Origin: Rhodanobacter sp. LX-99
Lineage (GTDB): Bacteria > Pseudomonadota > Gammaproteobacteria > Xanthomonadales > Rhodanobacteraceae
Assembly: GCF_018599185.1 (NCBI RefSeq)
Contig: NZ_JAHFVL010000001.1
Coordinates: 1,364,001 to 1,428,000 of the forward strand
Length of the DNA stretch: 64,000 bases
Direction of reading: 5' to 3'
The stretch's first letter is position 1. The number at the start of each line of letters is the position of its first letter. Made by a program: the position numbers and the translations under genes. The notes beneath the pieces were generated by a model. It made no database searches, was not told where the DNA came from, and saw nothing but the letters and a program-made list of their open reading frames with translations. Positions 38,282 through 47,012 of the stretch are shown here, one piece after another.

Positions 38282-38881
38282 GTGCCGACCTGTCTCGCCC
38301 TCGGCGACTCCTACACCATCGGCGAGGCGGTGGCGGTGCACGAACGCTGGCCGGCCGTGCTGGCGCAGCGCCTGCGCCACAGCGGCACGTCGATCGACGA
38401 GCCGCAGATCGTTGCCGTCACCGGCTGGGCCACCGACGAACTGGCGCAAGGCATGGACGCCGCGGTGCTGCTGCCGCCCTACGACCTGGTGACGCTGCAG
38501 ATCGGCGTGAACAACCAGTACCGCGGCCGCCCGGCCGACGACTACCGCGCACAGTTCGCCGGCCTGCTGGAGCGCGCGATCGCGCTGGCCGGCGACCGCG
38601 CCGCGCGCGTGGTGGTGGCGTCGATCCCGGACTGGGGCGTCACCCGCTTCGCCAGCGAACAGGGCCGCGACCGCGCACGCATCGCCGCCGAGCTGGACGC
38701 CTACAACGCGCTGGCCCGCGCTGAAAGCGAACGCGCCGGCGCCCGCTTCGTCGACATCACCGGCATCTCGCGCCAGCATCCGGAGCTGCTCGCCGACGAC
38801 GGCCTGCACCCTTCCGCGGCGCAGTACGCCTTGTGGGTGGAGGCGATCGAACCGGCGGTGCGCGCGGCGCTTCGCTGCTGA
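38282..38881 (+). CDS. SGNH/GDSL hydrolase
   Basis: 199-residue esterase/lipase-like enzyme without a signal peptide. Block I is LALGDSYTIGEAV (Ser nucleophile). Block III is QIGVNNQYRG (Asn oxyanion). Block V is LADDGLHPSAAQYALW (Asp and His). These complete the SGNH set. The start is a GTG at 38282, since the conserved GDSY follows at once. It lies eight bases after the aminotransferase stop and is very likely in its operon. The natural ester is unknown. Confidence 0.88.
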   Translation: MPTCLALGDSYTIGEAVAVHERWPAVLAQRLRHSGTSIDEPQIVAVTGWATDELAQGMDAAVLLPPYDLVTLQIGVNNQYRGRPADDYRAQFAGLLERAIALAGDRAARVVVASIPDWGVTRFASEQGRDRARIAAELDAYNALARAESERAGARFVDITGISRQHPELLADDGLHPSAAQYALWVEAIEPAVRAALRC

Positions 38882-38967
38882 TCGCAACCGCGCTGCAACC
38901 TGTCCGCCATCGCACGGTGACGTGGTGCTTTCACACTGGCGCCCCGGGCAACCACCGGGGACCGGCC

Positions 38968-39825
38968 ATGACCAGCCTGCACTGCCGCAGCGCCTTCATC
39001 TCCGACGTGCATCTGGGCACGCCGGACTGCAAGGCCGCCTACCTGCTCGACTTCCTGCGCCAGCTGCGCTGCGAGAAGCTCTACCTGGTCGGCGACATCG
39101 TCGACCTGGAGGCGCTGTCCCGGCGCCGCTGGTGGCATGCCGAACACAGCGCGGTGATCGCCGAGATACTGCAACTGGCGCGCCGCGGCGTCGACGTCGT
39201 CTACATCCCCGGCAACCACGACGCGCCCATGCGCGGCCTGCACGGACAGAACTTCGGCGGCGTGCGGATCGCACTGGATGCGGTGCACGTCGGCGCCGAT
39301 GGCCGCCGCTACCGGGTCAGCCACGGCGACGAGTTCGACCCCGAGCGGATCGGCCGCCGCTGGATGCTGCAGTTCGGCGAGGCGATGCATCGACTCATCT
39401 GCTGGAGCAACCGCCGGCTGCATGCGATGCGGCGACGGCTGCAGCTGCCGTACCTGCCGCTGTCGATCGTCCTCAAGTCGCACATCGGCAGGGCGCTGGC
39501 GTACATCCGCGCGTACGAGCAACGCGTCGCCGCGGACGCGCGCGAACGCGGCTTCGACGGCCACATCTGCGGGCACATCCATTTCGGCCACGTGCGCGAG
39601 CTGGCCGGCGTGCTCTATCTCAACGACGGCGACTGGGTCGAGCACTGCACCGCGCTGGTCGAAGACCACACCGGTGCGATGGAACTGATCCACTGGAGCG
39701 AGCAGTCCACCGCGCTGGGTCGCGCCAGCCGCGAGCTGGTCTGGCCCTCGCCCGCCGCGGTGCTGGCGCTGGCGCCGCTGGGCGCCCGCCGGCGCCACCT
39801 CGGCGAGCTGCACCGGGCCGCCTGA
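38968..39825 (+). CDS. LpxH-like metallophosphoesterase (UDP-2,3-diacylglucosamine diphosphatase family)
   Basis: 285-residue calcineurin-like phosphoesterase. Metal motifs are in order: FISDVHLG (Asp13, His15), LVGDIVDLE (GD 42-43), PGNHD (GNHD 82-85), SHGDEFD and CGHIHFGHV. The extra helices (CWSNRRLHAMRRRL, IGRALAYIRAYEQR) match the LpxH/LpxH2 clade that cleaves the pyrophosphate of UDP-diacylglucosamine in lipid A synthesis. The ATG at 38968 is used. Xanthomonadales often carry several paralogues, so I do not give it the lpxH name. Confidence 0.85.
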   Translation: MTSLHCRSAFISDVHLGTPDCKAAYLLDFLRQLRCEKLYLVGDIVDLEALSRRRWWHAEHSAVIAEILQLARRGVDVVYIPGNHDAPMRGLHGQNFGGVRIALDAVHVGADGRRYRVSHGDEFDPERIGRRWMLQFGEAMHRLICWSNRRLHAMRRRLQLPYLPLSIVLKSHIGRALAYIRAYEQRVAADARERGFDGHICGHIHFGHVRELAGVLYLNDGDWVEHCTALVEDHTGAMELIHWSEQSTALGRASRELVWPSPAAVLALAPLGARRRHLGELHRAA

Positions 39826-39905
39826 GCGGGGGCAGCCTTGAAGGCCGGCAAGTCCCCCGCATATCGGACGGCGTATCATTGAAGCCTTCTTTGCCGGAGT
39901 TCCCC

Positions 39906-40829
39906 ATGTCCCTCGACGCCGCCACCCGCGAACGTATCGAAACCCTGCTCAAGGACCACCGCGTGGTGCTGTTCATGAAGGGCAACCGCCAGCAGCCGAT
40001 GTGCGGCTTCTCCGCCGCAGCCACCAACACGCTGAACGAGCTGCTGCCCGAGTACCACACGGTCAACGTGCTGGACGACCCGGAGATCCGCGAGGGCATC
40101 AAGGCCTACGGCGACTGGCCCACCATCCCGCAGCTGTACGTGGAAGGCGAACTGGTCGGCGGCGCCGACATCATCCGCCAGATGTACGGCAGCGGCGAGC
40201 TGCACCAGCTGTTCGGCATCGCCGCGCCGGACCGCACCCCGCCGGAAATCACCATTACCGATGCCGCCGCCGAGGCGATCCGCCAGGGCACCGCGAACGC
40301 GCAAGGCGTGGCGCTGCACCTGGAGATCGGCCCCGACCACAGCGCCGGCTTCCAACTGGCGCCGGCCGGCGAACACGACATCGTGGCCCACGCGAACGGC
40401 CTCGAAGTGCACTTCGACCCGGCCAGCGCACAGCGCGCCAAGGGCATCGTGATCGACTGGGTGTCCACCGTGCAGGGCGAGGGCCTGAGCCTGAAATTCC
40501 CCGGCGCCACCGAGATCAAGCCGCTCAGCGTGCAGCAGCTGAAGCAGCGGCTGGCCGCCAACGACATCACCCTGATCGACGTGCGCCCCGCCGCCGGCCG
40601 CGCCCAGGCCGCGCCGCTGGCACAGGCCCGGGTACTCGAAGAGGAAGGCTACGAGAGCCTGGCCAACCTGCCGAAAGACACCGCGCTGGCCTTCATCTGC
40701 CACCACGGCATGTCCAGCCGCGCCATGGCCGAACGCTTCGCCGCACACGGCTTCAGCAACATCTATAACGTGGAAGGCGGCATGGACGCGTGGGCCAGCG
40801 AGGTAGATTCCGGCGTGCCGCGCTACTGA
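39906..40829 (+). CDS. Grx4 monothiol glutaredoxin - HesB-like - rhodanese fusion
   Basis: 307-residue three-domain protein. Residues 1-105: monothiol glutaredoxin with CGFS (Cys33), which binds a 2Fe-2S cluster with glutathione. Residues 112-200: HesB/A-type fold (ITITDAAAEAIRQG... GIVIDWVST) without any cysteine, so its own cluster site is lost. Residues 205-307: rhodanese domain with the active loop CHHGMSS (Cys265). The layout suggests iron-sulfur cluster transfer combined with sulfur handling. GGAG precedes the ATG. The same fusion is known in Xanthomonadales; its exact role is not. Confidence 0.92.
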   Translation: MSLDAATRERIETLLKDHRVVLFMKGNRQQPMCGFSAAATNTLNELLPEYHTVNVLDDPEIREGIKAYGDWPTIPQLYVEGELVGGADIIRQMYGSGELHQLFGIAAPDRTPPEITITDAAAEAIRQGTANAQGVALHLEIGPDHSAGFQLAPAGEHDIVAHANGLEVHFDPASAQRAKGIVIDWVSTVQGEGLSLKFPGATEIKPLSVQQLKQRLAANDITLIDVRPAAGRAQAAPLAQARVLEEEGYESLANLPKDTALAFICHHGMSSRAMAERFAAHGFSNIYNVEGGMDAWASEVDSGVPRY

Positions 40830-40849
40830 GCAGCACATTCTTGCTGAAA

Positions 40850-41270
40850 GAAAAGCGCCGTGATGAAGGTGCTTTTCACGGTGAAACAAGATGGCTGCGC
40901 GAGCCGGGCCTTCTGGCTGGCTGCGTATTCGGGCGAAGGACACGAGATGCTGTTCGATGCCCACGCGCAGTGCCTGACCGGCCTGGGAGGCGTGGCATCT
41001 AGACAACATGAGGGCGGCTGTGGACAGGGTGGGCAAGGGCAAGGAGCACATCGTCAACGCCCGTTTCGCGGTGATCTGCTCGCACTATCTGATCGATGCG
41101 GACTTCTGCAACGTCGTCGCCGGTTAGGAGAAGGGGCGCGTCGAGAAGGACGCGCAGGATAACCACCGTGGCCTCTGGCAGGAGGCAGAGAACGAGCGTT
41201 GGGGCTCATTCGCCGAGCTCAATGCTTGGCTGACCGTACGCTGCCCCGGGCATGGGCCGCCGCGTCTCAC
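40850..41270 (+). pseudogene. decayed IS21-type transposase (istA) fragment
   Basis: Pieces of an IS21-family transposase can be read only by changing frame: SRAFWLAAYSGEGHEMLFDAH (from about 40898), then, in another frame, LDNMRAAVDRVGKGKEHIVN and ARFAVICSHYLIDADFCNVV (41000-41117), a stop TAG at 41124-41126, and EKGRVEKDAQDNHRGLW, ERWGSFAELNAWL (to about 41235). The order matches the C-terminal half of IstA proteins. Frameshifts, the stop and missing ends show that it is dead. Confidence 0.8.
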
Positions 41271-41524
41271 CCGAACCATCCAAGCATGAGCATCGCTACC
41301 GCCCAGGCGAACAAGGCGAAAATCACCTCACGCGAGCGGGCACGCAAGCGGGGCTATGGCAGTGTCGACCCCATCCAAACCAAAGGGGGCCATCGATCCG
41401 TTTTGAGCGTCGGCCACCTATACTTATCCACGGCCGAGGGGGGGGACATCCCCTCGGCCTCGTTGCCCTAGTCAATTTTCAATCTGCAGAGGTGATCGGT
41501 TTTCAACCGGCGCCAACGCGGTGG
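41271..41524. mobile_element. remnant IS-associated sequence, no intact gene
   Basis: Between the istA fragment and the first sulfotransferase gene I see no credible gene. The stretch holds a 10-base-pair hairpin (GGCCGAGGGG, 41432-41459) and a segment (about 41471-41515) with TCAATTTTCAA and CGGTTTTCAACCG, which recalls sequence next to IS21 elements. No clear terminal repeats or target duplication were found. Confidence 0.4.
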
Positions 41525-43375
41525 TCATTTAACGCGAGCGCGTCGTTCAGCACGATCAAGGGTAGGCTGCAAATCAGGGAGAACCCGTTTGATCAGGTCC
41601 GCATGCCGGTGCCACTTGCCCGGAGCGGGCTCGGTCACGGTGTAACGTGAAAGCGGCAAAGCACCGTCGAATGAGCAATCCCAGTCAAACCCAAGCTCGG
41701 CGCACAGCCGCGCCACCTCTGCCGCAGGGTTCGTAAGGAGCACGTCATAGCGTGCAATATGGCAACGACCAAGCGGCAGCGAATCAAGATCATCGAGCAG
41801 GATGCGTGTGGTGGTGTCCCACTGCGCTGCCACGATCTCAACCAACGGTCGCCCGATGAGGTTACGCCAACCCGGCACCAGCAACAATGACCAAGGCAGG
41901 CCAGTCCAACCAGGAAGGTTCGGATAAGTACGGAATCTGCCGGACTGCCAAGCCTCGATCATGCTGCTCAGGATCTCGCGCGGATCGCGGTGCAGATAGA
42001 TGAACTGTGCTTCCGGAAAAACTTTCGCCAGGAACGGTATGCGCAATGCGTTCTTGGGTGTTTTCTCGAGCAGCCGAAGCGGTCGCTGTTCCGGCGACCT
42101 GCCACTCCGGTCGCGCAGCTCGGCGAGAAAACGGCGCCGCAATGCCTCGATCAGTTCCGGTGACGCTGCAATTGCATCAAGACGGTTGGAGTCATAACCA
42201 AACTCACTTGCGCTCAAGCCAGGGGTGCCTTCGATCAGCGAATGACTTTCGCGGCCAATCGTGTAAAGCCCTGGTGCCTTCGCCAAGGTCTCAAAAAGCA
42301 GGGTAGAACCGGAGCGGGGGGGCGAAATAATGAATACCGGACGATCGTAGATCGGGTCGCGGTCAATTCCATCCGCACGCGGCCCTGGAATGGTGGAGAT
42401 CGTACTCTGGCGCAATTCATCGCCACTACAGGCACGATTGTTGTCACCAATCGCCACTGACAGGACCATGAGTCGCAATGCGACCACCAACGACGAGTCA
42501 TTGACCAATTGCAATTGCGATGCGGAATTCTGCAGCCACTGCTGGTAGGAATTCAGCGCTTTGCGATAGGCAGGCAAACCGGCCGGATCGGTACCATATT
42601 CCGACCACAGCGCCTGCCAGGCGGCAAGAAAGCGCGCTGTCACATGCTTCACTGGCTCCAGTTGCGAATGCGGACGCACCTCATGCAGGAGAAAGGTGAT
42701 GTGCTCTCGCATCTCCCAGGGCGTCATCACGGCAGGCAGGTTGACCGATTCATAGCGTAAGGCAGGGTGGAGTTCGTCAGTCGGCGCAACAAGCTCGGCA
42801 CGCCAGCCCTCAGGCACGTAGTTGCCCGGCATCTGGCCGTCTCTCACCAGTTCCCCGAACCCGTCGCTACCGACGGTATCTGCCACCAGATGAATCCGCT
42901 CGTCGTCGGAGCCATTGATCACTTGATGCTGGCGCCAAGTATCGAATATCCAACACTCACCCGGCCCCATATTCACTTCAACTTCCCCGCATATGAATCG
43001 TACGGTCGGCTTGGTCACGATGGGCACGTGCACACGTGCGCGTGCGCGCCAGTAGTAGTTGACGTCGAAGTGCGGAGTGACCTCGGCGTGACCGGTAAGT
43101 TTCATCAGGCGGGTCCGTCCCCATACGGCGCCAATTCGCGACAGCACCTGCATCAAATAGGGACTTTGCAGAAGATAGGGCGTGGGCCGCATCGCACCCG
43201 AGAAAGACTCATTGTCAGGATTGCCATCGACCGCAATCAACGGTAACCACAAATTGCCGGGATACTTCTGCGGGTGTTCGTGCCAGGCGTCTTCGCCAAA
43301 CATCGCGATCTCCCGCGCGAGTACCTCGGCATCGAACCGTAACGGCAACTGGATAAATGGGACCGGCAGTTTCAC
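41525..43375 (-). CDS. aspartyl/asparaginyl hydroxylase - sulfotransferase fusion
   Basis: 616-residue two-domain protein. Residues about 1-200 match aspartyl/asparaginyl beta-hydroxylase-like dioxygenases (LMKLTGHAEVTPHFDVNYYW with His102 and Asp104, then WIFDTWRQHQVINGSDDERIHLV with His150/162). Residues about 345-616 form a PAPS sulfotransferase: phosphosulfate loop SPPRSGSTLL (351-360), LLEKTPKNALRIPFL and the 3'-phosphate loop LHRDPREILSSM. No signal peptide. The start is GTG at 43375, directly after an in-frame stop; no strong ribosome site. It lies 157 bases downstream of the next sulfotransferase gene. The target of both activities is unknown. Confidence 0.85.
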   Translation of the reverse strand: MKLPVPFIQLPLRFDAEVLAREIAMFGEDAWHEHPQKYPGNLWLPLIAVDGNPDNESFSGAMRPTPYLLQSPYLMQVLSRIGAVWGRTRLMKLTGHAEVTPHFDVNYYWRARARVHVPIVTKPTVRFICGEVEVNMGPGECWIFDTWRQHQVINGSDDERIHLVADTVGSDGFGELVRDGQMPGNYVPEGWRAELVAPTDELHPALRYESVNLPAVMTPWEMREHITFLLHEVRPHSQLEPVKHVTARFLAAWQALWSEYGTDPAGLPAYRKALNSYQQWLQNSASQLQLVNDSSLVVALRLMVLSVAIGDNNRACSGDELRQSTISTIPGPRADGIDRDPIYDRPVFIISPPRSGSTLLFETLAKAPGLYTIGRESHSLIEGTPGLSASEFGYDSNRLDAIAASPELIEALRRRFLAELRDRSGRSPEQRPLRLLEKTPKNALRIPFLAKVFPEAQFIYLHRDPREILSSMIEAWQSGRFRTYPNLPGWTGLPWSLLLVPGWRNLIGRPLVEIVAAQWDTTTRILLDDLDSLPLGRCHIARYDVLLTNPAAEVARLCAELGFDWDCSFDGALPLSRYTVTEPAPGKWHRHADLIKRVLPDLQPTLDRAERRARVK

Positions 43376-43532
43376 TGATTATATTCACTTAGATGGATTG
43401 AACTGTGTCCCGACAGTGGAACTGAATGAGCTGCTTCAGCTCCCATGGGAGTTGACTACTTCATAGTAAAGAAGGGAACATACTCTTTAACCACTCATCA
43501 ATGGAATGACCCCACGCGTTTGCCTCAGCACA

Positions 43533-45089
43533 CTATATGGTGATCGCCTGGCGTAAGGACAGCAGGTGTTCTTCGTAGTGCCGCCACTCCTGGAAAAACC
43601 GTTGGTGAATCGGCTCACGGACCTGGGCCGCGCTGAGGGTTGCGACCACCGCCTTGTTGCTCGTTATATCGACGCAGCCCGGCTCCCACTCCAGGCCACA
43701 GAATGCAAGCGCCTTGCGGGTGGTTGTTTCCGGGTCCCTGACGAGTTCACTGTACGACACGTCATGAATGACCCCCGGCATCGCCGCATGCCAATGGGCC
43801 AGCACCTTCCGGTATTGCAGATAGTGCGCAGCGAGAGCCTGCAGGTCATAGTTCCACGGAAATGATTCACCCATGACCCAGGTACGGAAATTGGAAAAGC
43901 ACACATCCATGGGATCGCGAACCATGTTAAGTATTCGCGCCTGGGGCAGCGCCCGATGGATCATTCCGGCAAGCATCCAGTTGCGCGGCATCTTGTCGAC
44001 GAAAAACCCCGTATCCCGGGCGCGCCATTGCGTCCGCTCCAGGTACCGCCGCCCGATTTCCGTATAATCCAGCCCGGGCAATCGCTCCACGACACCTTCG
44101 TCCAGGATGCTCTGGTTGTTCGCCGCCCAACGAAGCTGCATCCCGAAATCATAGAGTTCGCCTGCGGACGTCACCTGGGAGTGGTTGCTGATCACGCGCT
44201 CCATCAGCGTTGTCCCGGACCGGGGCATGCCGATGATGAAAATGGGTTGCGGCCCTTCGTGGACCACATCCCCAGGTTGAAGAAATTCTGGGGTGCAGCG
44301 CTCGATCAGGCCATTGAACAGGCGCCACGCATAATCGGGATCATGGTTCTGGCGCGCATACATGGTTGCATTGGCGCGCTCCAGTGCGCCCCACGCCTCG
44401 TCATAGCGGCCAAGATCCTCCAGCTCCTTGTAGAGGGCGAACAGGATGATCGCTTCGTCGTCGCTCCCCGGTGTCACCTGCCGCAACTGCTGTCTCAGTC
44501 GGTCCAGGTGATTGCGCTCGGCGGTCTGCTTGCGCACTCTGGAAAGCGAGAGTGTCGTCATGCCGTCCAGCGGTCTCAGACAAAGGCTCGCCTCCAGTTC
44601 GGCCTCGCCCTCCTGCAGATGCCCGTTGAAGATCAACGCATGCGCACGATCGAATCTGAACTCGGGGCTGTTCATGCCTGCAGCCTCAGCGCGATTCAGC
44701 AAGGCCAATGACCCCTCATGATCGCCAAGAATGCGGCGCAGCTTTGCCATTCGGGCAAGCCTCGGCGCGTCACTGATTCGCGCAACGGCGGCATGGTTCA
44801 AGGTGTCCCGCGCCACCACCGTTTCACCCACCTGTAGCAACGCATCCACGACATCGACGATCAACTCCGGGTCGTCCGACAGATGGCTCACGGCGGTCAA
44901 TGCCAGCGCGGTCGCCGCTTGCACCCGTCCATCTTCCAGCGCAATTGCGTGAAGAGCCAACATCGAAGGAACATGCGTGGGATTTCGCTGGATCAGCGAC
45001 TCCAGAGCAATGCGTGCTGCCATTGTCTGGCCACTGAGCAGATAGCGCTGGGCTCGCCCCCAGTACTTGGCTGTTGTTGCATCAGACAT
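43533..45089 (-). CDS. TPR-domain sulfotransferase
   Basis: 518-residue protein. Residues 1-265 are helical TPR-like repeats (RYLLSGQTMAARIALESLIQ... GSLALLNRAEAAG... GRYDEAWGALERAN), likely a substrate-docking arm. Residues 280-518 are a sulfotransferase domain with IIGMPRSGTTLMERV (PAPS loop, 289-294), FVDKMPRNWMLAGMI, ILNMVRDPMDVCFSNF and REPIHQRFFQEWRHYEEHL. No export signal. ATG at 45089. It probably shares a transcript with the fusion gene downstream. Substrate unknown. Confidence 0.9.
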   Translation of the reverse strand: MSDATTAKYWGRAQRYLLSGQTMAARIALESLIQRNPTHVPSMLALHAIALEDGRVQAATALALTAVSHLSDDPELIVDVVDALLQVGETVVARDTLNHAAVARISDAPRLARMAKLRRILGDHEGSLALLNRAEAAGMNSPEFRFDRAHALIFNGHLQEGEAELEASLCLRPLDGMTTLSLSRVRKQTAERNHLDRLRQQLRQVTPGSDDEAIILFALYKELEDLGRYDEAWGALERANATMYARQNHDPDYAWRLFNGLIERCTPEFLQPGDVVHEGPQPIFIIGMPRSGTTLMERVISNHSQVTSAGELYDFGMQLRWAANNQSILDEGVVERLPGLDYTEIGRRYLERTQWRARDTGFFVDKMPRNWMLAGMIHRALPQARILNMVRDPMDVCFSNFRTWVMGESFPWNYDLQALAAHYLQYRKVLAHWHAAMPGVIHDVSYSELVRDPETTTRKALAFCGLEWEPGCVDITSNKAVVATLSAAQVREPIHQRFFQEWRHYEEHLLSLRQAITI

Positions 45090-45504
45090 CTTGAATTGCG
45101 CCGGCGATTGCGGTCATGGATCAGGGTGAAGCAGCAGTAAGTTGGTCAATGGCCCGAACGGCATGCAAACGCATCCGTGCTCGTCATCGATTTGGTCATC
45201 ATGCTCTCAGATTGAACTTCGACGCGCCAGCTCGTGCCTCTTTCAGCAAGCAGCGAGCCTGAGAGATGTCACCTGATCCTGCTGAGCGTGAGTTGCACCA
45301 AGGCTGTTTGCGTCATCGAACTGACGAGTCTGGTTGGCGACTACAGGGGAAGTGCATCAATGAAAGCAGGCGACGGAGCGCCGCTGGGAAACAGCGTCAA
45401 AAATCAACCGATAATCATCATTTCGGCGCAACCATGCCGATGTTTTGGCGCGACAGCCAGAACGGCCATCTGGACTTTAATTGATCTGAGCGTCCCTGGC
45501 GCAG
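45090..45504. other. 415-base gap without convincing gene
   Basis: The gap between the TPR-hydroxylase gene and the TPR-sulfotransferase gene holds only weak open frames on the plus strand (45234-45530, 45266-45484) with no ribosome sites and no recognisable motif. It is AT-richer than the flanks. It should contain the promoter of the minus-strand gene at 45089, but I see no clear consensus boxes. Confidence 0.5.
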
Positions 45505-46815
45505 CTAGGCAAGTCCGGTCGCCTGGTTGAAATCGCCGATAGCCTCCACCAAGTCCGTCACCGCGAGGCGTTCGGCCTCGCTGAGATCCGGATTCCAGCA
45601 ATCCAGAATGAGCACGACCCGGGTTTCGTCACTGCGGTTCCATGCCTCGTGCACAAAGGTGTCGTCGAAGGAGACGCAGTGACCTTCCCTCCAGATGTGG
45701 TCTTCGCCACCCACGCGAAGCGCGCAATCGGACGGAACCATGAGCGGAAGATGAGTTACCAGACGCGTGTTGGTGACGCCAGTGTGCGGCAGGATATGGG
45801 CACCCGGACTCAGCACAGAGAAAAGCGTTTCAGGCGCGTGATCACGAATTCGCACCAGTGGCAAGGTGTCGAGCAGGCTCGCGGTTTGCGGACACGCCAT
45901 GCAATTTGCGTCGTAGCGCTTGCCATGACGGTAGAAAAAGTATGCGTCCCACGCGGCGGGCCGGTCACTGGAGGAGCTGAGCATTTCCCCGGCTTTCTCG
46001 GGAGACTGCACACCGAGGAATGGCTCCAGCTGACGATCCTTCGACAGCACCGCGCGCAACTCCTCATTGACAGCGTCGGTTGTCGCCTCCAGCTCCTCCA
46101 GCCAGGGGAAGCGCTCGCGCGGATAGAACGGCTGGCTCGGGATGTCGGGAAAGTACAGGAATGTCGGCTTCTGGCGCTGATCCGGGACGTTCTTAGGCTG
46201 CTCGCCCAGATAGATGGCTAGGCAATGTTCCACCCGTACCAGTTCGGACCTGCCGTAGCGTTGCTGTAGCGGAGCCAGTACCTCGCTGAACAACCGCTGG
46301 CGCCCCTCATTGGCATAGTTCATGGCGTACTTGACCACGACACGCAGCGCTGGCGCCGTGGTGCCATCATCAAGCCAGCGCCCCTTCAGTTGCGCTGTTC
46401 GTATCGCGGTGAAGTAGGCCAGAAGCGCCTCATGCGCACGCCCCAACTGCTCCAGCGCGATACCCAGCTGCAGACGCGCAACGAAGGCTTGCGGTGTCCG
46501 CGCCAAGGCGGTTTCGAGGCTGACCGCGGCGGCGCTGAAATCGCCCGCTGCGAGCTGGGCCGAACCCAGCTGGCTCAGAACGGCGGGGTCCTCCGGTTTG
46601 ACCCGATCGGCGTCTCGCAAGAGTTTGATTGCCTGGGCGTGATCATTGCGGGCAAGATGACGATCAGCGAGAAACTGCAACGCCTGCACGTCATCCGGCG
46701 CAACTCCGTGAAGACGGGCAAAGCACTTTTCGGCCAGTTCAGCCTCGCCGCGACGCAGATGTTCCAGCGCCATCAACCGGTATGTCTCGGGGGTTGCTTG
46801 CTGCAAGTCGTTCAT
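45505..46815 (-). CDS. TPR-linked aspartyl/asparaginyl beta-hydroxylase
   Basis: 436-residue protein. Residues 1-140 form TPR repeats (MALEHLRRGEAELAEKCFAR, DHAQAIKLLRDADRVKPEDP, GDFSAAAVSLETALARTP). Residues 215-420 form a 2-oxoglutarate/Fe(II) dioxygenase of the AspH type: ILPHTGVTNTRLVTHLPLM (His344), DDTFVHEAWNRSDETRVVLILD (His389 and the 2-oxoglutarate-binding Arg399), and DCWNPDLSEAER. A cluster of Cys residues (YDANCMACPQ) is present. No signal peptide. It is divergent from the next sulfotransferase gene. Enzymes of this family hydroxylate Asp/Asn side chains; the target here is unknown. Confidence 0.88.
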   Translation of the reverse strand: MNDLQQATPETYRLMALEHLRRGEAELAEKCFARLHGVAPDDVQALQFLADRHLARNDHAQAIKLLRDADRVKPEDPAVLSQLGSAQLAAGDFSAAAVSLETALARTPQAFVARLQLGIALEQLGRAHEALLAYFTAIRTAQLKGRWLDDGTTAPALRVVVKYAMNYANEGRQRLFSEVLAPLQQRYGRSELVRVEHCLAIYLGEQPKNVPDQRQKPTFLYFPDIPSQPFYPRERFPWLEELEATTDAVNEELRAVLSKDRQLEPFLGVQSPEKAGEMLSSSSDRPAAWDAYFFYRHGKRYDANCMACPQTASLLDTLPLVRIRDHAPETLFSVLSPGAHILPHTGVTNTRLVTHLPLMVPSDCALRVGGEDHIWREGHCVSFDDTFVHEAWNRSDETRVVLILDCWNPDLSEAERLAVTDLVEAIGDFNQATGLA

Positions 46816-46883
46816 CGCTCCGGCTTCATTCTCGCGTTGGCTGGTACCGACACCTTGCCGCGTCTACGGGCCGATCACAAAGG

Positions 46884-46889
46884 TATAAT
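46884..46889 (+). promoter_or_regulatory. possible -10 box (TATAAT)
   Basis: An exact TATAAT lies in the 197-base divergent gap, 124 bases before the plus-strand sulfotransferase start. No good -35 box is present at 16-18 bases (TTGCCG lies 23 bases upstream), so this is a weak candidate. Confidence 0.3.
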
Positions 46890-47012
46890 ACGCGTTCACG
46901 CGGCGCCACCGTCGGCGTGTCGAAGCCAGCCACGAGTCATACCGCGTCTGGTAGGCGTACAACACATCGGAACAGCTCCCATGGCGCCGCCACCGGCAAC
47001 CCGGAGTGAAGA

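Noticed and set aside
40860..41162. 100-codon open frame in the IS remnant as a real gene
   Set aside because: It changes frame relative to the IstA-like sequence halfway and its second half is a shadow.
41432..41459. Hairpin read as terminator of the sulfotransferase operon
   Set aside because: It lies 66 bases beyond the stop but has no T-run on the minus strand and is inside IS-derived sequence.
45234..45530. Short plus-strand frames in the gap of the sulfotransferase locus, considered as a peptide precursor to be modified
   Set aside because: No ribosome site, no leader/core pattern and no repeat of Tyr, Ser, Asp or Asn that would suggest a precursor.
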